64,000 nucleotides of DNA. Origin: Onishia taeanensis (GTDB lineage Bacteria; Pseudomonadota; Gammaproteobacteria; Pseudomonadales; Halomonadaceae). Of this stretch, positions 10,957-21,192 are shown one piece after another. The notes below the pieces were generated by a model. It made no database searches. It saw nothing but the letters and a program-made list of their open reading frames with translations, and was not told the DNA's origin. The stretch covers positions 62,001-126,000 of the forward strand of contig NZ_JABVXC010000008.1 of the NCBI RefSeq assembly GCF_013349955.1, given 5' to 3'. Numbering within the stretch: the stretch's first letter is position 1; every line of letters begins with the position of its first letter. The translations under genes and the position numbers were made by a program.

Positions 10957-12141
10957 TCAATCCCGCGCCTCGCCCCAGCCCAACTGCTTGGCCAGGGCAA
11001 AGGCATGATTGGCCGCCGGCACGCCGCCGTAGACGGCCACGTGCATCAGCACCTGGCGCAGCTGCGCCTCGCTGAGACCGATGCGCTTGGCGGTCTTGAG
11101 GTGTAGCTCCAGCTCCTCGCGCCCCAGGGCGGCCAGAATGCCGGTGGTGATCATGCTGCGCTCGGCACGGGTGAGATCCTCGTTCCCCCACAGCTCACCC
11201 CAGGCCAGACGGGTGATCATCTGCTGGAAGGGCGCATCGAGGCTGTTGGCGTTCTCGGTGGAGCGCGCCACGTGCGCCTCGCCCAGCACCTGCTTGCGGG
11301 TCTCGAGGCCCTCAGCATAAGCCACGCCCTGCTCGCTGACCCGCGAGCGATCCGGGGCCATCCACTTGAGCAGCCGCTTGGCGACCATCTCGGGGGCTTC
11401 CACCGAGGGCACATGGGCGATGCGCTCGATGACTTCGAGCGGCGCGCCGTCGCACTCGGCGGCCAGGATCTGCAGCGTCTCCGGCGGCGTCGCCATGTCC
11501 TCGCTGCCGCCCAGCAGGTGCACGTCGACTCCGTGGCCCTTCAATTGGCCGCGGAAGTCGCTGCGACCGAGCATCTCGCACAGCAGCGCGTAGCTCTCGT
11601 CGTCGGTGCGGCCCATCTGCACGCGCCAGCCCCGGTCCAGCGACGGCACGCGCGCCACCAGATCGGGCGCGAACCAGCGCGGCACGATCTCGCCAGCCAT
11701 CGCCGCCAGGCCTTCCTCGCGCACGCGCCCGGCCCGGGTGGCCCACAGCTCGGCGTTGCCGATCACCGCGCCGGTATTGGTCAGGGTCGCCGACAGCAGG
11801 CGCTCGGCGTGGGCCTTGAGCAGCTGCTGGCCGATCACGCCGCCGATGGAGGTGCCGATGAAGTGGAAGTGCGCCGCGCCGGCCTGTTCGGCCAGGGCCA
11901 GCGCCTCGGCAGCCAGCGCCTCGGGGGTGATCTCACCGCCGTCGGCCGGCCATGCCTCGCTGGCGCCGTGACCGGGCAGATCCCAGGTCAGCACCCGATA
12001 GCGCGGCAGCAGCGCCGCCAGCACATCGTCCCAGACCAGCTGGGTCATGCCCAGCGGATGAGCCAGGACCACCAGCGGATTGGCCTCGGCACCCAGCAGG
12101 CGATAGGCCACACTGCGACCGTCGATGTTCAGAAATGCCAT
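10957..12141 (-). CDS. pcaL: Fused 3-oxoadipate enol-lactonase / 4-carboxymuconolactone decarboxylase
   Basis: This 394-residue protein joins two consecutive enzymes. Residues 1 to about 265 are an alpha/beta hydrolase with nucleophile Ser98 (GTSIGG) and a late histidine in IAHVPSVEAPE, which hydrolyses beta-ketoadipate enol-lactone (PcaD). Residues from about 275 form a carboxymuconolactone decarboxylase domain (TRAERSMITTGILAAL, AVYGGVPAANHAF), which supplies that lactone (PcaC). The same fusion is called PcaL in actinobacteria. The ATG at 12141 follows GGGAGAATTTTTC. It lies between pcaF and pcaQ. Confidence 0.93.
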   Translation of the reverse strand: MAFLNIDGRSVAYRLLGAEANPLVVLAHPLGMTQLVWDDVLAALLPRYRVLTWDLPGHGASEAWPADGGEITPEALAAEALALAEQAGAAHFHFIGTSIGGVIGQQLLKAHAERLLSATLTNTGAVIGNAELWATRAGRVREEGLAAMAGEIVPRWFAPDLVARVPSLDRGWRVQMGRTDDESYALLCEMLGRSDFRGQLKGHGVDVHLLGGSEDMATPPETLQILAAECDGAPLEVIERIAHVPSVEAPEMVAKRLLKWMAPDRSRVSEQGVAYAEGLETRKQVLGEAHVARSTENANSLDAPFQQMITRLAWGELWGNEDLTRAERSMITTGILAALGREELELHLKTAKRIGLSEAQLRQVLMHVAVYGGVPAANHAFALAKQLGWGEARD

Positions 12142-12200
12142 GAAAAATTCTCCCGCTCCCAGGCGTCGAAACACGGCCCGGCGCCCAATTGGAAATAGTG

Positions 12201-13409
12201 TTACGCCCTTTCGATCAGCGTCGCGATGCCCTGCCCCACGCCGACACACATGGTGCACAGCGCGTAGCGCTTGCGGGTTTTCTGGAGCTCATGGGCGGCG
12301 GTCATCAGCAGCCGCGCACCGGACATGCCCAGCGGATGACCCAGGGCGATGGCGCCGCCGTTGGGGTTGACCCGCGGGTCGTCGTCCTCAAGACCCAGGT
12401 CGCGCATGCAGGCCAGCGCCTGGGCGGCGAAGGCCTCATTGAGTTCGATGACATCGATCTCGTCCAGCGACACGCCGGTACGCTCGAGCAGGCGGCGCAC
12501 GGCCGGCACCGGGCCATAGCCCATGATGCGCGGCTCGACACCGGCGGTGGCCATGCCGACGATCCGCGCCATCGGCGTCAGGCCATGCTGCTCGACCGCC
12601 GCCTGGCTGGCCACCAGCATCGCCGCGGCGCCGTCGTTGACACCGGAGGCGTTACCCGCGGTGACACTGCCGCCTTCGGCCTTGAAGGGCGTGGGTAGCT
12701 TGGCGAGCTTCTCGACGGTGGTACCGGCACGCGGGTGCTCGTCGGTATCGAAGATCAGCGGCGCCTGCTTGCGGCGCGGAATCTCGATGGCGACGATCTC
12801 CTCGGCAAAGCGCCCGGCCTGCTGGGCCTCGGCGACCTTGGCCTGGGAGCGTACGGCGAAGGCGTCCTGGTCCTCGCGGGAGATGCCGAACTGCTCGGCG
12901 ACATTCTCCGCGGTCTCGGGCATCGAGTGGGTCTCATAGACCTTCTTCATCAGCGGGTTGACGAAGCGCCAGCCGATGGTGGTGTCTTCGATCCGCTGGC
13001 CGCGAGAATAGGCGCCCTCGGCCTTGCCCATCACGTAGGGCGCCCGGGACATGGACTCCACGCCGCCGGCCAGCGCCAGGTCCATCTCGCCGGCCTTGAT
13101 GGCGCGGAAGGCGGTGCCCACGGCGTCCATCCCCGAACCGCACAGGCGGTTCATGGTGGTGCCGGGCACCGAGGGCGGCAGGCCCGCCAGCAGCGACGAC
13201 ATGCGCGCCACGTTGCGGTTGTCTTCGCCGGCCTGGTTGGCGCAGCCCATAAAGACTTCCTCGATCGCCGCGGCCTCGAGCTTGGGCGCCTCGGCCAGCA
13301 CCGCCTTGAAGATGTCGGCGGCCAGGTCGTCCGGGCGCACGCTTGCCAGGGTGCCGCCGAAGCGACCAATGGCGCTGCGGCGAGGATGGCAGAGATAGAC
13401 GTCGGTCAT
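12201..13409 (-). CDS. pcaF: 3-oxoadipyl-CoA thiolase
   Basis: This 402-residue thiolase performs the last step of the pathway, splitting 3-oxoadipyl-CoA with CoA into succinyl-CoA and acetyl-CoA. The nucleophile Cys90 (RLCGSG), His358 (ALGHPLG) and Cys388 (CVGVGQG) are all present at standard positions, and the N-terminus [20 protein letters not shown] is typical of PcaF/PaaE-type thiolases rather than acetyl-CoA acetyltransferases. It follows pcaIJ by 60 bp and precedes the pcaDC fusion. Confidence 0.95.
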   Translation of the reverse strand: MTDVYLCHPRRSAIGRFGGTLASVRPDDLAADIFKAVLAEAPKLEAAAIEEVFMGCANQAGEDNRNVARMSSLLAGLPPSVPGTTMNRLCGSGMDAVGTAFRAIKAGEMDLALAGGVESMSRAPYVMGKAEGAYSRGQRIEDTTIGWRFVNPLMKKVYETHSMPETAENVAEQFGISREDQDAFAVRSQAKVAEAQQAGRFAEEIVAIEIPRRKQAPLIFDTDEHPRAGTTVEKLAKLPTPFKAEGGSVTAGNASGVNDGAAAMLVASQAAVEQHGLTPMARIVGMATAGVEPRIMGYGPVPAVRRLLERTGVSLDEIDVIELNEAFAAQALACMRDLGLEDDDPRVNPNGGAIALGHPLGMSGARLLMTAAHELQKTRKRYALCTMCVGVGQGIATLIERA

Positions 13410-13469
13410 GTTCGATACTCTCCTAAAATTCGCCTCTAGAACGAGACAACATAGATCGCTAGGGCAAAT

Positions 13470-14258
13470 TTACTGGCCGGCATGGGCTTGAGCGGTACGC
13501 TCTTTCAGCCCGCGCAACACCTCGAGTTCGCGGGCGCTGGGCTCCGGGGTACTCTCCAAGGTCTCGGTGAAGCGGATCTCCCAACCAGTGGCCTCCTGGA
13601 CCTGTTCGGCGCTTACGCCCGGATGCAGCGACACCACGACTAGCTCCTTGGTCTCGGGATCCGGTTTCATCACGCACAGGTCGGTGATCACCCGGGTCGG
13701 CCCCTTGCCGATGTTGGGCACGCCGTCGCGGCCCTTGCCGTCACGGCCGAAGCCCAGGGTGGTGATGAAGTCGACCTGGTCGACGAAGGCCCGCTTGGAG
13801 TGCTTGAGAGTGATGAACACCTCACCCGCATTGGTGGCGATCTCGGGCGCGCCCCCACCGCCCGGCAGGCGCACCTTGGGCGCGGTGTAATCGCCGATCA
13901 GGGTGGTGTTGAGGTTGCAGTAGCGGTCGATCTGGGCGGTGCCGAGGAAACCCAGGTTGATCTTGCCGCCCTGCAGCCAGTAGCGAAACATCTCCGGCAC
14001 CGAGACGGTGGTCAGCGCGGTCTCGGCGAGCTCGCCATCGCCGATCGACAGCGGCAGCACCTCGGGCTTGGTCTGCAGAGTGCCGGATTCATAGATCAGC
14101 ACCACGTCCGGGGCGTGGGTCAGGCGCGCCAGGTTGGCGGCCTCGCTGGGTAGGCCGATGCCGACGAAGCAGGTGGTGCCGTTCTCCAGCGCTCGCGCGG
14201 CGGTCACTGTCATCATCTCGCCGGCGGTATAGTCCAGGTTCTTCTCGACGTGGCTCAT
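13470..14258 (-). CDS. pcaJ: 3-oxoadipate CoA-transferase, beta subunit
   Basis: This 262-residue subunit carries the catalytic side of the CoA-transferase that moves CoA from succinyl-CoA to 3-oxoadipate. The conserved block with the active glutamate is visible as VLIYESGT, and the glycine-rich LPGGGGAPEIA supports family I CoA-transferase. Its ATG shares one base with the pcaI stop (TGATG), which implies translational coupling and equal subunit supply. Confidence 0.94.
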   Translation of the reverse strand: MSHVEKNLDYTAGEMMTVTAARALENGTTCFVGIGLPSEAANLARLTHAPDVVLIYESGTLQTKPEVLPLSIGDGELAETALTTVSVPEMFRYWLQGGKINLGFLGTAQIDRYCNLNTTLIGDYTAPKVRLPGGGGAPEIATNAGEVFITLKHSKRAFVDQVDFITTLGFGRDGKGRDGVPNIGKGPTRVITDLCVMKPDPETKELVVVSLHPGVSAEQVQEATGWEIRFTETLESTPEPSARELEVLRGLKERTAQAHAGQ

Positions 14259-15076
14259 CAGGCGGTCTCCCCGGCGTTCATGACGTTCTCTTCGATCCAC
14301 TGAGTGAAGGTATCGCGGTCGCGAGCGATGGCGTCCCACTCCTTGTAGAAGCGGTTGTTGCGCGGGTAATAACCATGCGCATAGGACGGCAACGAGCCCT
14401 GCTCGGCCACCGCGATGGCATCGATGGCCCAACCCGGGATCACGCAGGCGTTGGGATGCGTATCGAGATCGTCGACGATCTCCTCCACCGTGACGATGCT
14501 GTGCGTGGCGGCCAGTACCGCCTCCTTCTGCACGCCGACGATGCCTTCGACCAGCACGTTGCCGGCGCGATCCGCCTTCTGGGCGTGGACGATGGACACG
14601 TCCGGGCGCACGGATGGCACCGCGGCCAGGCGCTCGCCGGTGAAGGGGCACTCGATGAACTTGATCTGGTCGTTGACGTTGGGCAGCTCGCTGCCGACAT
14701 AGCCACGCAGCACGGCCAGCGGCAGGCCGGCGGCCCCCGCCTCGAAGGCGCAGGCCATGGCGGCGTGGCTGTGCTCGAGGATCTCGACCCTGTGCGGCCA
14801 GCCCTTCTCCACCGCATCGCGCAGGCGATGCAGCGAGCCCACCCCGGGATTGCCGCCCCAGGAGAAGATCACCTTCTTCGCGCAGCCGGCACCGATCAGC
14901 TGGTCATAGATCAAGTCGGGCGTCATGCGGACCAGCGTCAGGTCGCGTTTGCCCTGGCGGATGACTTCGTGCCCGGCGGCAAAGGGAATCAGGTGGGTGA
15001 AGCCCTCCATGGCCACGGTGGTGCCGTCTTCGACGTAGCGTGTCACCGCGTCATGCAGGCTGAGGATCTCGGCCAT
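14258..15076 (-). CDS. pcaI: 3-oxoadipate CoA-transferase, alpha subunit
   Basis: This 272-residue alpha subunit of the family I CoA-transferase works with PcaJ. The N-terminal MEGFTHLIPFAAGHEVIRQG and SWGGNPGVGSLHRLRDAVE blocks are typical, as is the CoA-binding region. It is the first gene of a pcaIJF-pcaDC run on the minus strand. The ATG at 15076 follows AGAGGCGACTATC. The 230-bp gap to pcaB holds a stem-loop and a candidate PcaR site. Confidence 0.93.
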   Translation of the reverse strand: MAEILSLHDAVTRYVEDGTTVAMEGFTHLIPFAAGHEVIRQGKRDLTLVRMTPDLIYDQLIGAGCAKKVIFSWGGNPGVGSLHRLRDAVEKGWPHRVEILEHSHAAMACAFEAGAAGLPLAVLRGYVGSELPNVNDQIKFIECPFTGERLAAVPSVRPDVSIVHAQKADRAGNVLVEGIVGVQKEAVLAATHSIVTVEEIVDDLDTHPNACVIPGWAIDAIAVAEQGSLPSYAHGYYPRNNRFYKEWDAIARDRDTFTQWIEENVMNAGETA

Positions 15077-15169
15077 GATAGTCGCCTCTGATGGGAACGC
15101 CCGGATCGAAGAGTGTGCAGGGATCGCCGGCGTTCATGGTTTCTGGTCGGATTGCCATATGCGCCACAA

Positions 15170-15203
15170 GTTCGCTATACGCACATAGTTTTGCAATGCG
15201 AAC
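15170..15203. promoter_or_regulatory. Candidate PcaR (IclR-type) operator upstream of pcaI
   Basis: GTTCGCTATACGCAC (15170-15184) matches 12 of 15 bases of the PcaR site reported for Pseudomonas putida (GTTCGATAATCGCAC, recalled), and a facing GCGAAC lies at 15198-15203. It sits about 95-125 bp before the pcaI start. A related dyad is present at the pcaB/pcaR divide, supporting a shared regulator. Confidence 0.6.
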
Positions 15204-15245
15204 AAATTAATCCGCTTGCCTGGCGGCGTCAAACCCCAGAAACGC

Positions 15246-15270
15246 CAGGAGCCGGCATAGCCGGCTCCTG
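15246..15270 (-). terminator. Stem-loop after pcaB
   Basis: A perfect 11-bp stem (15246-15256 with 15260-15270) with a 3-base loop follows the pcaB stop on the minus strand. Only a weak T stretch (GCGTTTC) follows, so it may be a partial terminator between pcaB and the pcaIJ promoter. Confidence 0.55.
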
Positions 15271-15306
15271 TCATTGATCGTTTCCTCATGTCTTTCAGCT
15301 AGTTAC

Positions 15307-16647
15307 TCAGCCTTCCAGCCAGGCGATCGCGCGTGCGACCTGGGCCTTACTGCTACCAAGGTATAAGGCCGGATCCGTGGCGGCATCGAGCTCATCGCGC
15401 GCGATCGCACCCGCCAGCTCGGGGTGCCGCTCGCCTAGCAGCGCCTCCAAGGCCTGGGCATAGGGGCAGGATGCCTGCCGGGCTCGCTCGGCCGCGTCCG
15501 CCGCCAGCGCCTTGGCCGCATCCGGCCCCAGGTGTGGCGTCAGTCGCCGCGCCACCGGCTCGGCCATGATCGCGCCACCGGTCACCGCGAGGTTGCGACG
15601 CATGGCCTCGCTGTTGACCTCCAGCCCCTCGAGCAGCACGGTGGCCTGCTCGAGCGCGCCCTCCAGCAGCAGCACGCCATCGACCAGCGGCGTCCATTCG
15701 GCGTGCCACTCGCCGAGCCCGCGCTCGAGCGGCTGCGCAGTGGCGTTGATGATCACCGCGGCATGCCCGTGGATGCGGCGGCAGGCACCGCGGATCATCG
15801 CCGAGCGCACCGGGTTGCGCTTGTGGGGCATCGACGACGATTCACCCATGCCCTCGCCTGCTGGCTCGGCCACCTCGCCGAGCTCGGTCTGAGTCAGCAG
15901 CGAGACATCCAGCGCAAGCTTCTCGGCGGCACCGGCGAGTGCATCGACGGCGCTGGCCAGGGCATGAATCGGCTGACGATCGGTGTGCCAGGGAAGCACA
16001 GGCACCGCCAGTCCGAGTCGCTCGGCGAGGCCGTCCATGACCTCGAGGCCCTGTTCGCCCCAACCCGAGTGCACGCCTACAGCACCACCGAACTGCACCG
16101 GCAATGCCAGCTCGGCCAGACGCCGCCGACCCTGTTCGAAGCCCAGTGCCCAGTGGGCGACCTTGACGCCGAAGGTGATCGGCAGCGCCTGCTGCATCAG
16201 CGTGCGGCCCACCATCACCGTCTCGGCGTGATCTTCCATCAGGCCGATGGCGGCGGTGCGGCAACGCCCAAGCAGATCGTCGAGACGTGCCAATCGGGGA
16301 GTGAGCAGCAGCATCAGGGCGCTATCGACGATATCCTGGCTGGTCGCTCCAAGATGCCAGTAGCGCCTGAGGTCGTTTGGCAGCGCGACGCGGCCGGCCT
16401 TGACGAATGGAATAGCGGCATTGCCGCCAGTGGCGATGCCTGTGGTGATGGCGGACACATCGAAGACATGGCTTTCCAACGCCGCGCGCATGCGCCCGGC
16501 GCTACCAGAGGGGATGATGCCCAGCGACTCCTGAGTCTCGGCCAGGGCTAGCTCGACAGCCAGCATGGCCTTAACAAAGTCCTCGTCGCGACTGGCCATC
16601 AGGGCTGGCTGGCTCATGAAAGGGGTCTGGAGCATATCGACGGGCAT
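15307..16647 (-). CDS. pcaB: 3-carboxy-cis,cis-muconate cycloisomerase
   Basis: This 446-residue enzyme of the fumarase/aspartase superfamily converts 3-carboxy-cis,cis-muconate to 4-carboxymuconolactone, the step after PcaHG. The superfamily signature appears as GESSSMPHKRNPV, and GATSQDIVDSA is the conserved second region. The ATG at 16647 is preceded by GGAGATTCTGCC and was preferred to an in-frame ATG 33 bases upstream. It is divergent from the IclR regulator gene and shares the intergenic operator. Confidence 0.93.
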   Translation of the reverse strand: MPVDMLQTPFMSQPALMASRDEDFVKAMLAVELALAETQESLGIIPSGSAGRMRAALESHVFDVSAITTGIATGGNAAIPFVKAGRVALPNDLRRYWHLGATSQDIVDSALMLLLTPRLARLDDLLGRCRTAAIGLMEDHAETVMVGRTLMQQALPITFGVKVAHWALGFEQGRRRLAELALPVQFGGAVGVHSGWGEQGLEVMDGLAERLGLAVPVLPWHTDRQPIHALASAVDALAGAAEKLALDVSLLTQTELGEVAEPAGEGMGESSSMPHKRNPVRSAMIRGACRRIHGHAAVIINATAQPLERGLGEWHAEWTPLVDGVLLLEGALEQATVLLEGLEVNSEAMRRNLAVTGGAIMAEPVARRLTPHLGPDAAKALAADAAERARQASCPYAQALEALLGERHPELAGAIARDELDAATDPALYLGSSKAQVARAIAWLEG

Positions 16648-16720
16648 GGCAGAATCTCCGCAGTGATCAGGAAGTGACAATCAGAGCGGCTATAGCGACC
16701 CCGACTAAAGTCGCACAAGT

Positions 16721-16735
16721 GTTCGCAGTTCGAAC
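16721..16735. promoter_or_regulatory. Candidate PcaR operator between pcaB and pcaR
   Basis: GTTCGCAGTTCGAAC contains the perfect palindrome GTTCGAAC (16728-16735) with a further GTTCG half-site directly ahead. It lies in the 152-bp divergent promoter region, so one bound regulator could control both pcaB and its own gene. The GTTCG core recurs upstream of pcaI. Confidence 0.6.
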
Positions 16736-16799
16736 ATTATGCTAGATTGTTGGCGGATTCCCCATCAACTCGATACGGATAACCTACGATGATGCGCCC

Positions 16800-17579
16800 A
16801 TGCAAGACGACACTCTAACCCCGGACGACCGCGACTTCGTCACCGCCCTGGCCAGCGGCCTGGAGGTGATCCAGGCTTTCGATGCCGAGACCCCGCGCAT
16901 GACGCTGAGCGAGGTCGCGGCCAAGACAGACATGAACCGCGCCCGCGCCCGCCGCTTCCTGCTGACGCTCCATGCCCTGGGCTACGTGCGCAAGCAGCAG
17001 CGCCACTTCGAGCTGACGCCCAAGGTGTTGCAGCTCGGCTATTCGTATCTGTCGGCCAACCAGTATCGCTCAGTGATCCAGCAGTACCTGGAGGACATCA
17101 CCTCCGAGATCGGCGAATCCTCATCGTTGGGCGTGCTGAACGGCGACGAGGTGATCTACGTGTGCCGCTCCTCGGCCCGACACCGCCTGATGGCCATCAC
17201 CCTGTCGGTCGGCACGCGTCTGCCTGCAGCTTACACGTCCATGGGGCGGGTGCTGCTGGCCCAGCTGCCAGACGACGAACTGGAGGACTATCTCGAGCGG
17301 GTGACGCTCAGGGCCCATACCGAGCGCTCCATCGTCGACAAGGCCCAGCTTCGCAACTGCCTCGAGCAGGTACGCCAGTTGGGCTACAGCATCGTCGACC
17401 AGGAGTTGGACCCCGGGTTGCGCTCCCTGGCGGTGCCGGCCCATGATGCCAACGGCAAGCTGCTCGGCGCCATCAACGTCAGCACCAACGCAGCCCGTGT
17501 CGACTTCGACATCCTGACCCACACCTTCCTGCCACTGCTGCAGGAAAAGTTACGACTGATTCGTACCCATGTCAGCTGA
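16800..17579 (+). CDS. pcaR: IclR-family regulator of the pca genes (PcaR/PcaU type)
   Basis: This 259-residue protein has an N-terminal winged helix-turn-helix (MTLSEVAAKTDMNRARARRF) and a C-terminal effector domain typical of the PcaR/PcaU/PobR branch of IclR regulators. These respond to beta-ketoadipate or protocatechuate. Its position divergent from pcaB, with GTTCG dyads here and at pcaI, supports control of the pathway. The ATG at 16800 has no strong Shine-Dalgarno site; nearby ATGs upstream are out of frame. Confidence 0.88.
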   Translation: MQDDTLTPDDRDFVTALASGLEVIQAFDAETPRMTLSEVAAKTDMNRARARRFLLTLHALGYVRKQQRHFELTPKVLQLGYSYLSANQYRSVIQQYLEDITSEIGESSSLGVLNGDEVIYVCRSSARHRLMAITLSVGTRLPAAYTSMGRVLLAQLPDDELEDYLERVTLRAHTERSIVDKAQLRNCLEQVRQLGYSIVDQELDPGLRSLAVPAHDANGKLLGAINVSTNAARVDFDILTHTFLPLLQEKLRLIRTHVS

Positions 17580-17746
17580 GCATCGATCCTGACCAAGGGG
17601 TGCGCCCCTGCCACCCAGAGGACATGTCCATGGCATCAAGCCTAATCGAGCGCGCCCTCGGTGTGATCGCTGGGCACCTGGGCGAGAGTCGGCACCAACG
17701 GAGGGCCCCCTGACGGCGGGCCCGAGCGGCGAAATGGCGACGGCGC

Positions 17747-18187
17747 TCATCCGGTCGTGATCAGCACGTCCAGCGCCGCCCGATAGCCATGGCTGCCGAA
17801 TCCGGCGATGACGCCGTCGGCACGCAACGAGATGTAGGAGTGGTGCCGGAAGGACTCGCGCTTATGGACGTTCGACAGGTGCACTTCTATCACCTTACCT
17901 TCGAAGGCATTCAAGGCGTCGAGAATGGCCACCGAGGTGTGGGTATAAGCCGCGGGATTGATGATGATCGCAGTGGTGCCATCGAGCCGCGCGCCCTGGA
18001 TCGCATCGATCAGAGCGCCCTCATGGTTGCTCTGGTGACAGGCGATATCCCAATCATTCAGCGTGGCCCGCTCATAGAGAGCGTTATTGATGTCGTCGAG
18101 GGTCTCTCGCCCGTAGATTTCCGGCTGGCGAGTGCCGAGCAGGTTGAGATTGGGACCATGCAGCACGAGTACCTTGCCTTGGCTCAC
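17747..18187 (-). CDS. aroQ: Type II 3-dehydroquinate dehydratase
   Basis: This 146-residue enzyme dehydrates 3-dehydroquinate to 3-dehydroshikimate. Family hallmarks are visible: HGPNLNLLG, the lid tyrosine in [15 protein letters not shown] and [17 protein letters not shown]. The start is the GTG at 18187, which gives exactly the usual length and has AGGAG eight bases before it. This GTG overlaps the TGA of glnE by four bases (GTGA), so aroQ is probably translated by coupling to glnE. It could serve either shikimate synthesis or quinate catabolism feeding the neighbouring pca genes; location alone does not decide. Confidence 0.95.
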   Translation of the reverse strand: MSQGKVLVLHGPNLNLLGTRQPEIYGRETLDDINNALYERATLNDWDIACHQSNHEGALIDAIQGARLDGTTAIIINPAAYTHTSVAILDALNAFEGKVIEVHLSNVHKRESFRHHSYISLRADGVIAGFGSHGYRAALDVLITTG

Positions 18188-21100
18188 TTGGGCGTCTCCT
18201 GATGTGAAGTGTCGGGGGTAGTGGACGCATCGCCGTCCTCCAGCAGGCGCTGCCACAGCCGGCTGACCAGCTCGCGCTGGGCGCTGAAATCGGCATCTAC
18301 TTCCTGCTTGGTCAGCGCTGAGCGATGGAAGGCGTTGCGGTAGGCCAGATAGGCCTCACGCAACGCGCTGGCATCCTCGGCGGGCAGCAGCTCGACCTCC
18401 TCGAGGGTCTCGAGGATGCGCATGTTGTCGCTGTAAACCAGCAGCGTCGGACAGTCGTGTCCCATGGCCAGCACCGCGAACTGGCACAGAAACTCGATAT
18501 CGACCATGCCACCGGCATCCTGCTTGAGGTCGAAAGCGCCGGCCTGCCTGGCCACCGCCGAGCTACCCAGGTGATCACGCATCTTGTGACGCATCCTGAT
18601 CACCTCTTCGCGAAGCGCCGGGAGGTCGCGTGCCTGGCCGAGCACCTCGCGGCGCACCGCGTCGAAGCGCTGCGCCAGTTCGGTATCGCCGGCCACGGCC
18701 CGGGCCCGCACCAGGGCCTGATGCTCCCAGGTCCAGGCCTCGCGGTGCTGGTAGTCGGCAAAGGCCTCGAGGGTGGTCACCAACAGCCCGGCGTTACCGG
18801 AAGGCCGCAGGCGCATGTCGACCTCATACAGGGCACCGGCGGGCGTCATCGCGGTCAGCAGGTGGATGATGCGCTGACCGAGACGGGTGAAGAACACCGG
18901 ATTGTCGATCGGGCGTTCGCCGTCGGTGCTGCCCTGGGAGGCGGCGTCGTGGATGAACACCAGATCCAGGTCGGAGCTGTAGCCAAGCTCGATGCCACCC
19001 AGCTTGCCATAGCCGACGATGATGAAGTCGGTCTCGCCGTGGCTACCGTCCCGGCGCTTGGGGTAGCCATGCTTGCGGGTCAGATGCTTCCAGGCCATCG
19101 CCAGCACCTGTTCCAGCACCACTTCGGCGATGAAGGTCAGGTAGTCGCTGACCTTCATCAGCGCCCGGGTACCGACGATATCGGACGCTGCCACGTGCAG
19201 TACCTGGGCATGCTTGAACACCCGCAGCGCCTCGAGCTGGGCTTCCTCGTCATCCTCGGGAATCCGCCCCAGGGCCTGGCGCAGTTCGTCGGCCAAGCGC
19301 GATTTGTCGGCGGGGGTATACAGCGTCGAGGGGGTCAGCAGCTCGTCGAGCAGGATGGGATGGCGAGCGATCTGGTCGGCGATCCAGGGGCTGGCCCCGC
19401 ACAGCCGCATCAGGTGGCCGAGCGCATCGCGATTCTCACGCAGCAGCGCCAGATAGGCGGTACGTCGCAGCACCGATTCGATCAGGGGGAGTACCCGCTC
19501 GAGCACCGTGTCCGGGGCGTCACTTGCCATCACCGCTTCGAGCAGCAGCGGCATCAGGGCGTCGAGACGCTCGAAACCGATGCGCTGCATGCCCTGCACC
19601 GCTCGGGACTGACGCAACGCCTTGAGGCGTCGGTCACCGCGGCCGGGGTCCGCGAAGCCGGCATTTTCCAGCAGCGTCGCCGCTTCCTGCTCGGACAACT
19701 CGCCGCGCCATAGGGCACGCAGCTCTGTGTAGGCCGTGCCGTCATCCTCATCGCTGCCCTCGGCCTCTTCTTCGGGGTCGGCGATCACCGCATCGAAATG
19801 ACCGCGCACCCGCTCGCGAAGCTCCGAGAGGCGCGCCACCAGGGCCGGCCAGTCTTCCACGTCCATCGCCAAGGCGATGCGTTCGCGCTGAGCCTCATCG
19901 TGGGGCAGCGCCTGGGTCTGGCGATCCTCCAGGGCCTGAATGGCGTGCTCCAGGTCGCGCAGAAAGACATAATCCGGCGTCAGCTCATCGACCACGCCTT
20001 GCGGCAGCAGACCAAGCTCGGGCAGTCGTTCGAGGGCCGTCTTCAGCGAAGTGACCTGCAGCTCGGTGTCACGGCCACCGCGAATCAACTGGAAGGCCTG
20101 AACGACGAACTCGACCTCTCGGATGCCGCCGCGGCCGAGCTTGATGTTGTCGTCCATGCCGCGGCGCTTGACCTCGCGATTGATCATGGCCTTCATCTCG
20201 CGCAGCGATTCGATGGCGCCAAAGTCGAGGTACTTGCGATAGACGAAGGGACTGAGGCTCGCCAGCAACTCGCGGCCGCCGTCGATATCGCCGGCCACAG
20301 GGCGCGCCTTGAGCATCGCGTAGCGTTCCCACTCGCGGCCCTGGTCCTGGTAATAGCTCGACAACATAGAGAAGCTGCCGGCCAGCGGGCCACCATCGCC
20401 CAACGGGCGCAAGCGCATGTCGACGCGGAAGGCAAAGCCATCTGCGGTGATTGCGTCCAGGGCGGCGATCAGTTTCTGGCCTAGCTTGGTGAAGTATTCC
20501 TGATGCTCGAACTCGCGCTTGCCGCCTTGAGTCACGCCCTTCTCGGGGAAGGCGAAAATCAGATCGATATCCGACGACAGGTTGAGCTCACCGGCGCCGA
20601 GCTTGCCCATGCCCAGCACCACCAGGCGCTGGGGGCTGCCATCGCCCCTTGGTGCCGGACGGCCCCAGCGTGCCTCGAAATGCGCTTCGAGCCAGCCAAG
20701 GGCACCTTCAAGGCAAGCCTCGGCGAGGCGCGAGACGGCGCTAGCGGTTTGCCACATGGTGGTGCCGTTGGGGCGGGTCAGGTCGCGCCAGACGATGCCC
20801 AGCATGCGCTCGCGGCGAAAACGCCGAATCGCCGACTGCATGGATGCCTCGTCGGTAGCCTCGCCAAGGGCCTCACTCAGCCACTGATCAAGCAGGCGTG
20901 TCGAAGGCGCACTCTCGAGCTCGCCGTTGGCGTCCAGGCTCGTCAGCCAGTCGGGATAGTGGACCAGCGTATCGGCGGCGAACGTCGAGACCGCAAGTAC
21001 CTTCGCCAACTGCTCGCGACGCGATTCGCCGAGCGCTCGCCAGGTCTCGCTCAGCGGGTCGCTTTGCTGCTGGCGCGCGCGAACATCGGCGCGCGCCAGC

Positions 21101-21192
21101 GCCTCATCCAGACGCCGTGCGGTCTCGCCAAGCGAGGCGTGCAGGCAATGGGGAATCTCGGTCAGCGGCAGGAAGCCGTCGGGCAGCGCCAT
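18184..21192 (-). CDS. glnE: Bifunctional glutamine synthetase adenylyltransferase/deadenylylase
   Basis: At 1002 residues this is a full-length GlnE, which adds AMP to and removes AMP from glutamine synthetase in response to PII proteins. Two nucleotidyltransferase domains are evident: [20 protein letters not shown] at about 194-213 and [19 protein letters not shown] near 725-743. It is slightly longer than the Escherichia coli enzyme because of an acidic insert ([12 protein letters not shown]) near 475. It overlaps aroQ by four bases. Confidence 0.97.
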   Translation of the reverse strand: MALPDGFLPLTEIPHCLHASLGETARRLDEALARADVRARQQQSDPLSETWRALGESRREQLAKVLAVSTFAADTLVHYPDWLTSLDANGELESAPSTRLLDQWLSEALGEATDEASMQSAIRRFRRERMLGIVWRDLTRPNGTTMWQTASAVSRLAEACLEGALGWLEAHFEARWGRPAPRGDGSPQRLVVLGMGKLGAGELNLSSDIDLIFAFPEKGVTQGGKREFEHQEYFTKLGQKLIAALDAITADGFAFRVDMRLRPLGDGGPLAGSFSMLSSYYQDQGREWERYAMLKARPVAGDIDGGRELLASLSPFVYRKYLDFGAIESLREMKAMINREVKRRGMDDNIKLGRGGIREVEFVVQAFQLIRGGRDTELQVTSLKTALERLPELGLLPQGVVDELTPDYVFLRDLEHAIQALEDRQTQALPHDEAQRERIALAMDVEDWPALVARLSELRERVRGHFDAVIADPEEEAEGSDEDDGTAYTELRALWRGELSEQEAATLLENAGFADPGRGDRRLKALRQSRAVQGMQRIGFERLDALMPLLLEAVMASDAPDTVLERVLPLIESVLRRTAYLALLRENRDALGHLMRLCGASPWIADQIARHPILLDELLTPSTLYTPADKSRLADELRQALGRIPEDDEEAQLEALRVFKHAQVLHVAASDIVGTRALMKVSDYLTFIAEVVLEQVLAMAWKHLTRKHGYPKRRDGSHGETDFIIVGYGKLGGIELGYSSDLDLVFIHDAASQGSTDGERPIDNPVFFTRLGQRIIHLLTAMTPAGALYEVDMRLRPSGNAGLLVTTLEAFADYQHREAWTWEHQALVRARAVAGDTELAQRFDAVRREVLGQARDLPALREEVIRMRHKMRDHLGSSAVARQAGAFDLKQDAGGMVDIEFLCQFAVLAMGHDCPTLLVYSDNMRILETLEEVELLPAEDASALREAYLAYRNAFHRSALTKQEVDADFSAQRELVSRLWQRLLEDGDASTTPDTSHQETPK

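Noticed and set aside
17580..17746. Possible terminator between pcaR and aroQ (AGGGG...CCCCT)
   Set aside because: The stem is only five base pairs and has no T-run on either strand.
18325..19713. Long plus-strand open frame opposite glnE
   Set aside because: Low-complexity translation fully explained by the codon bias of glnE on the other strand.
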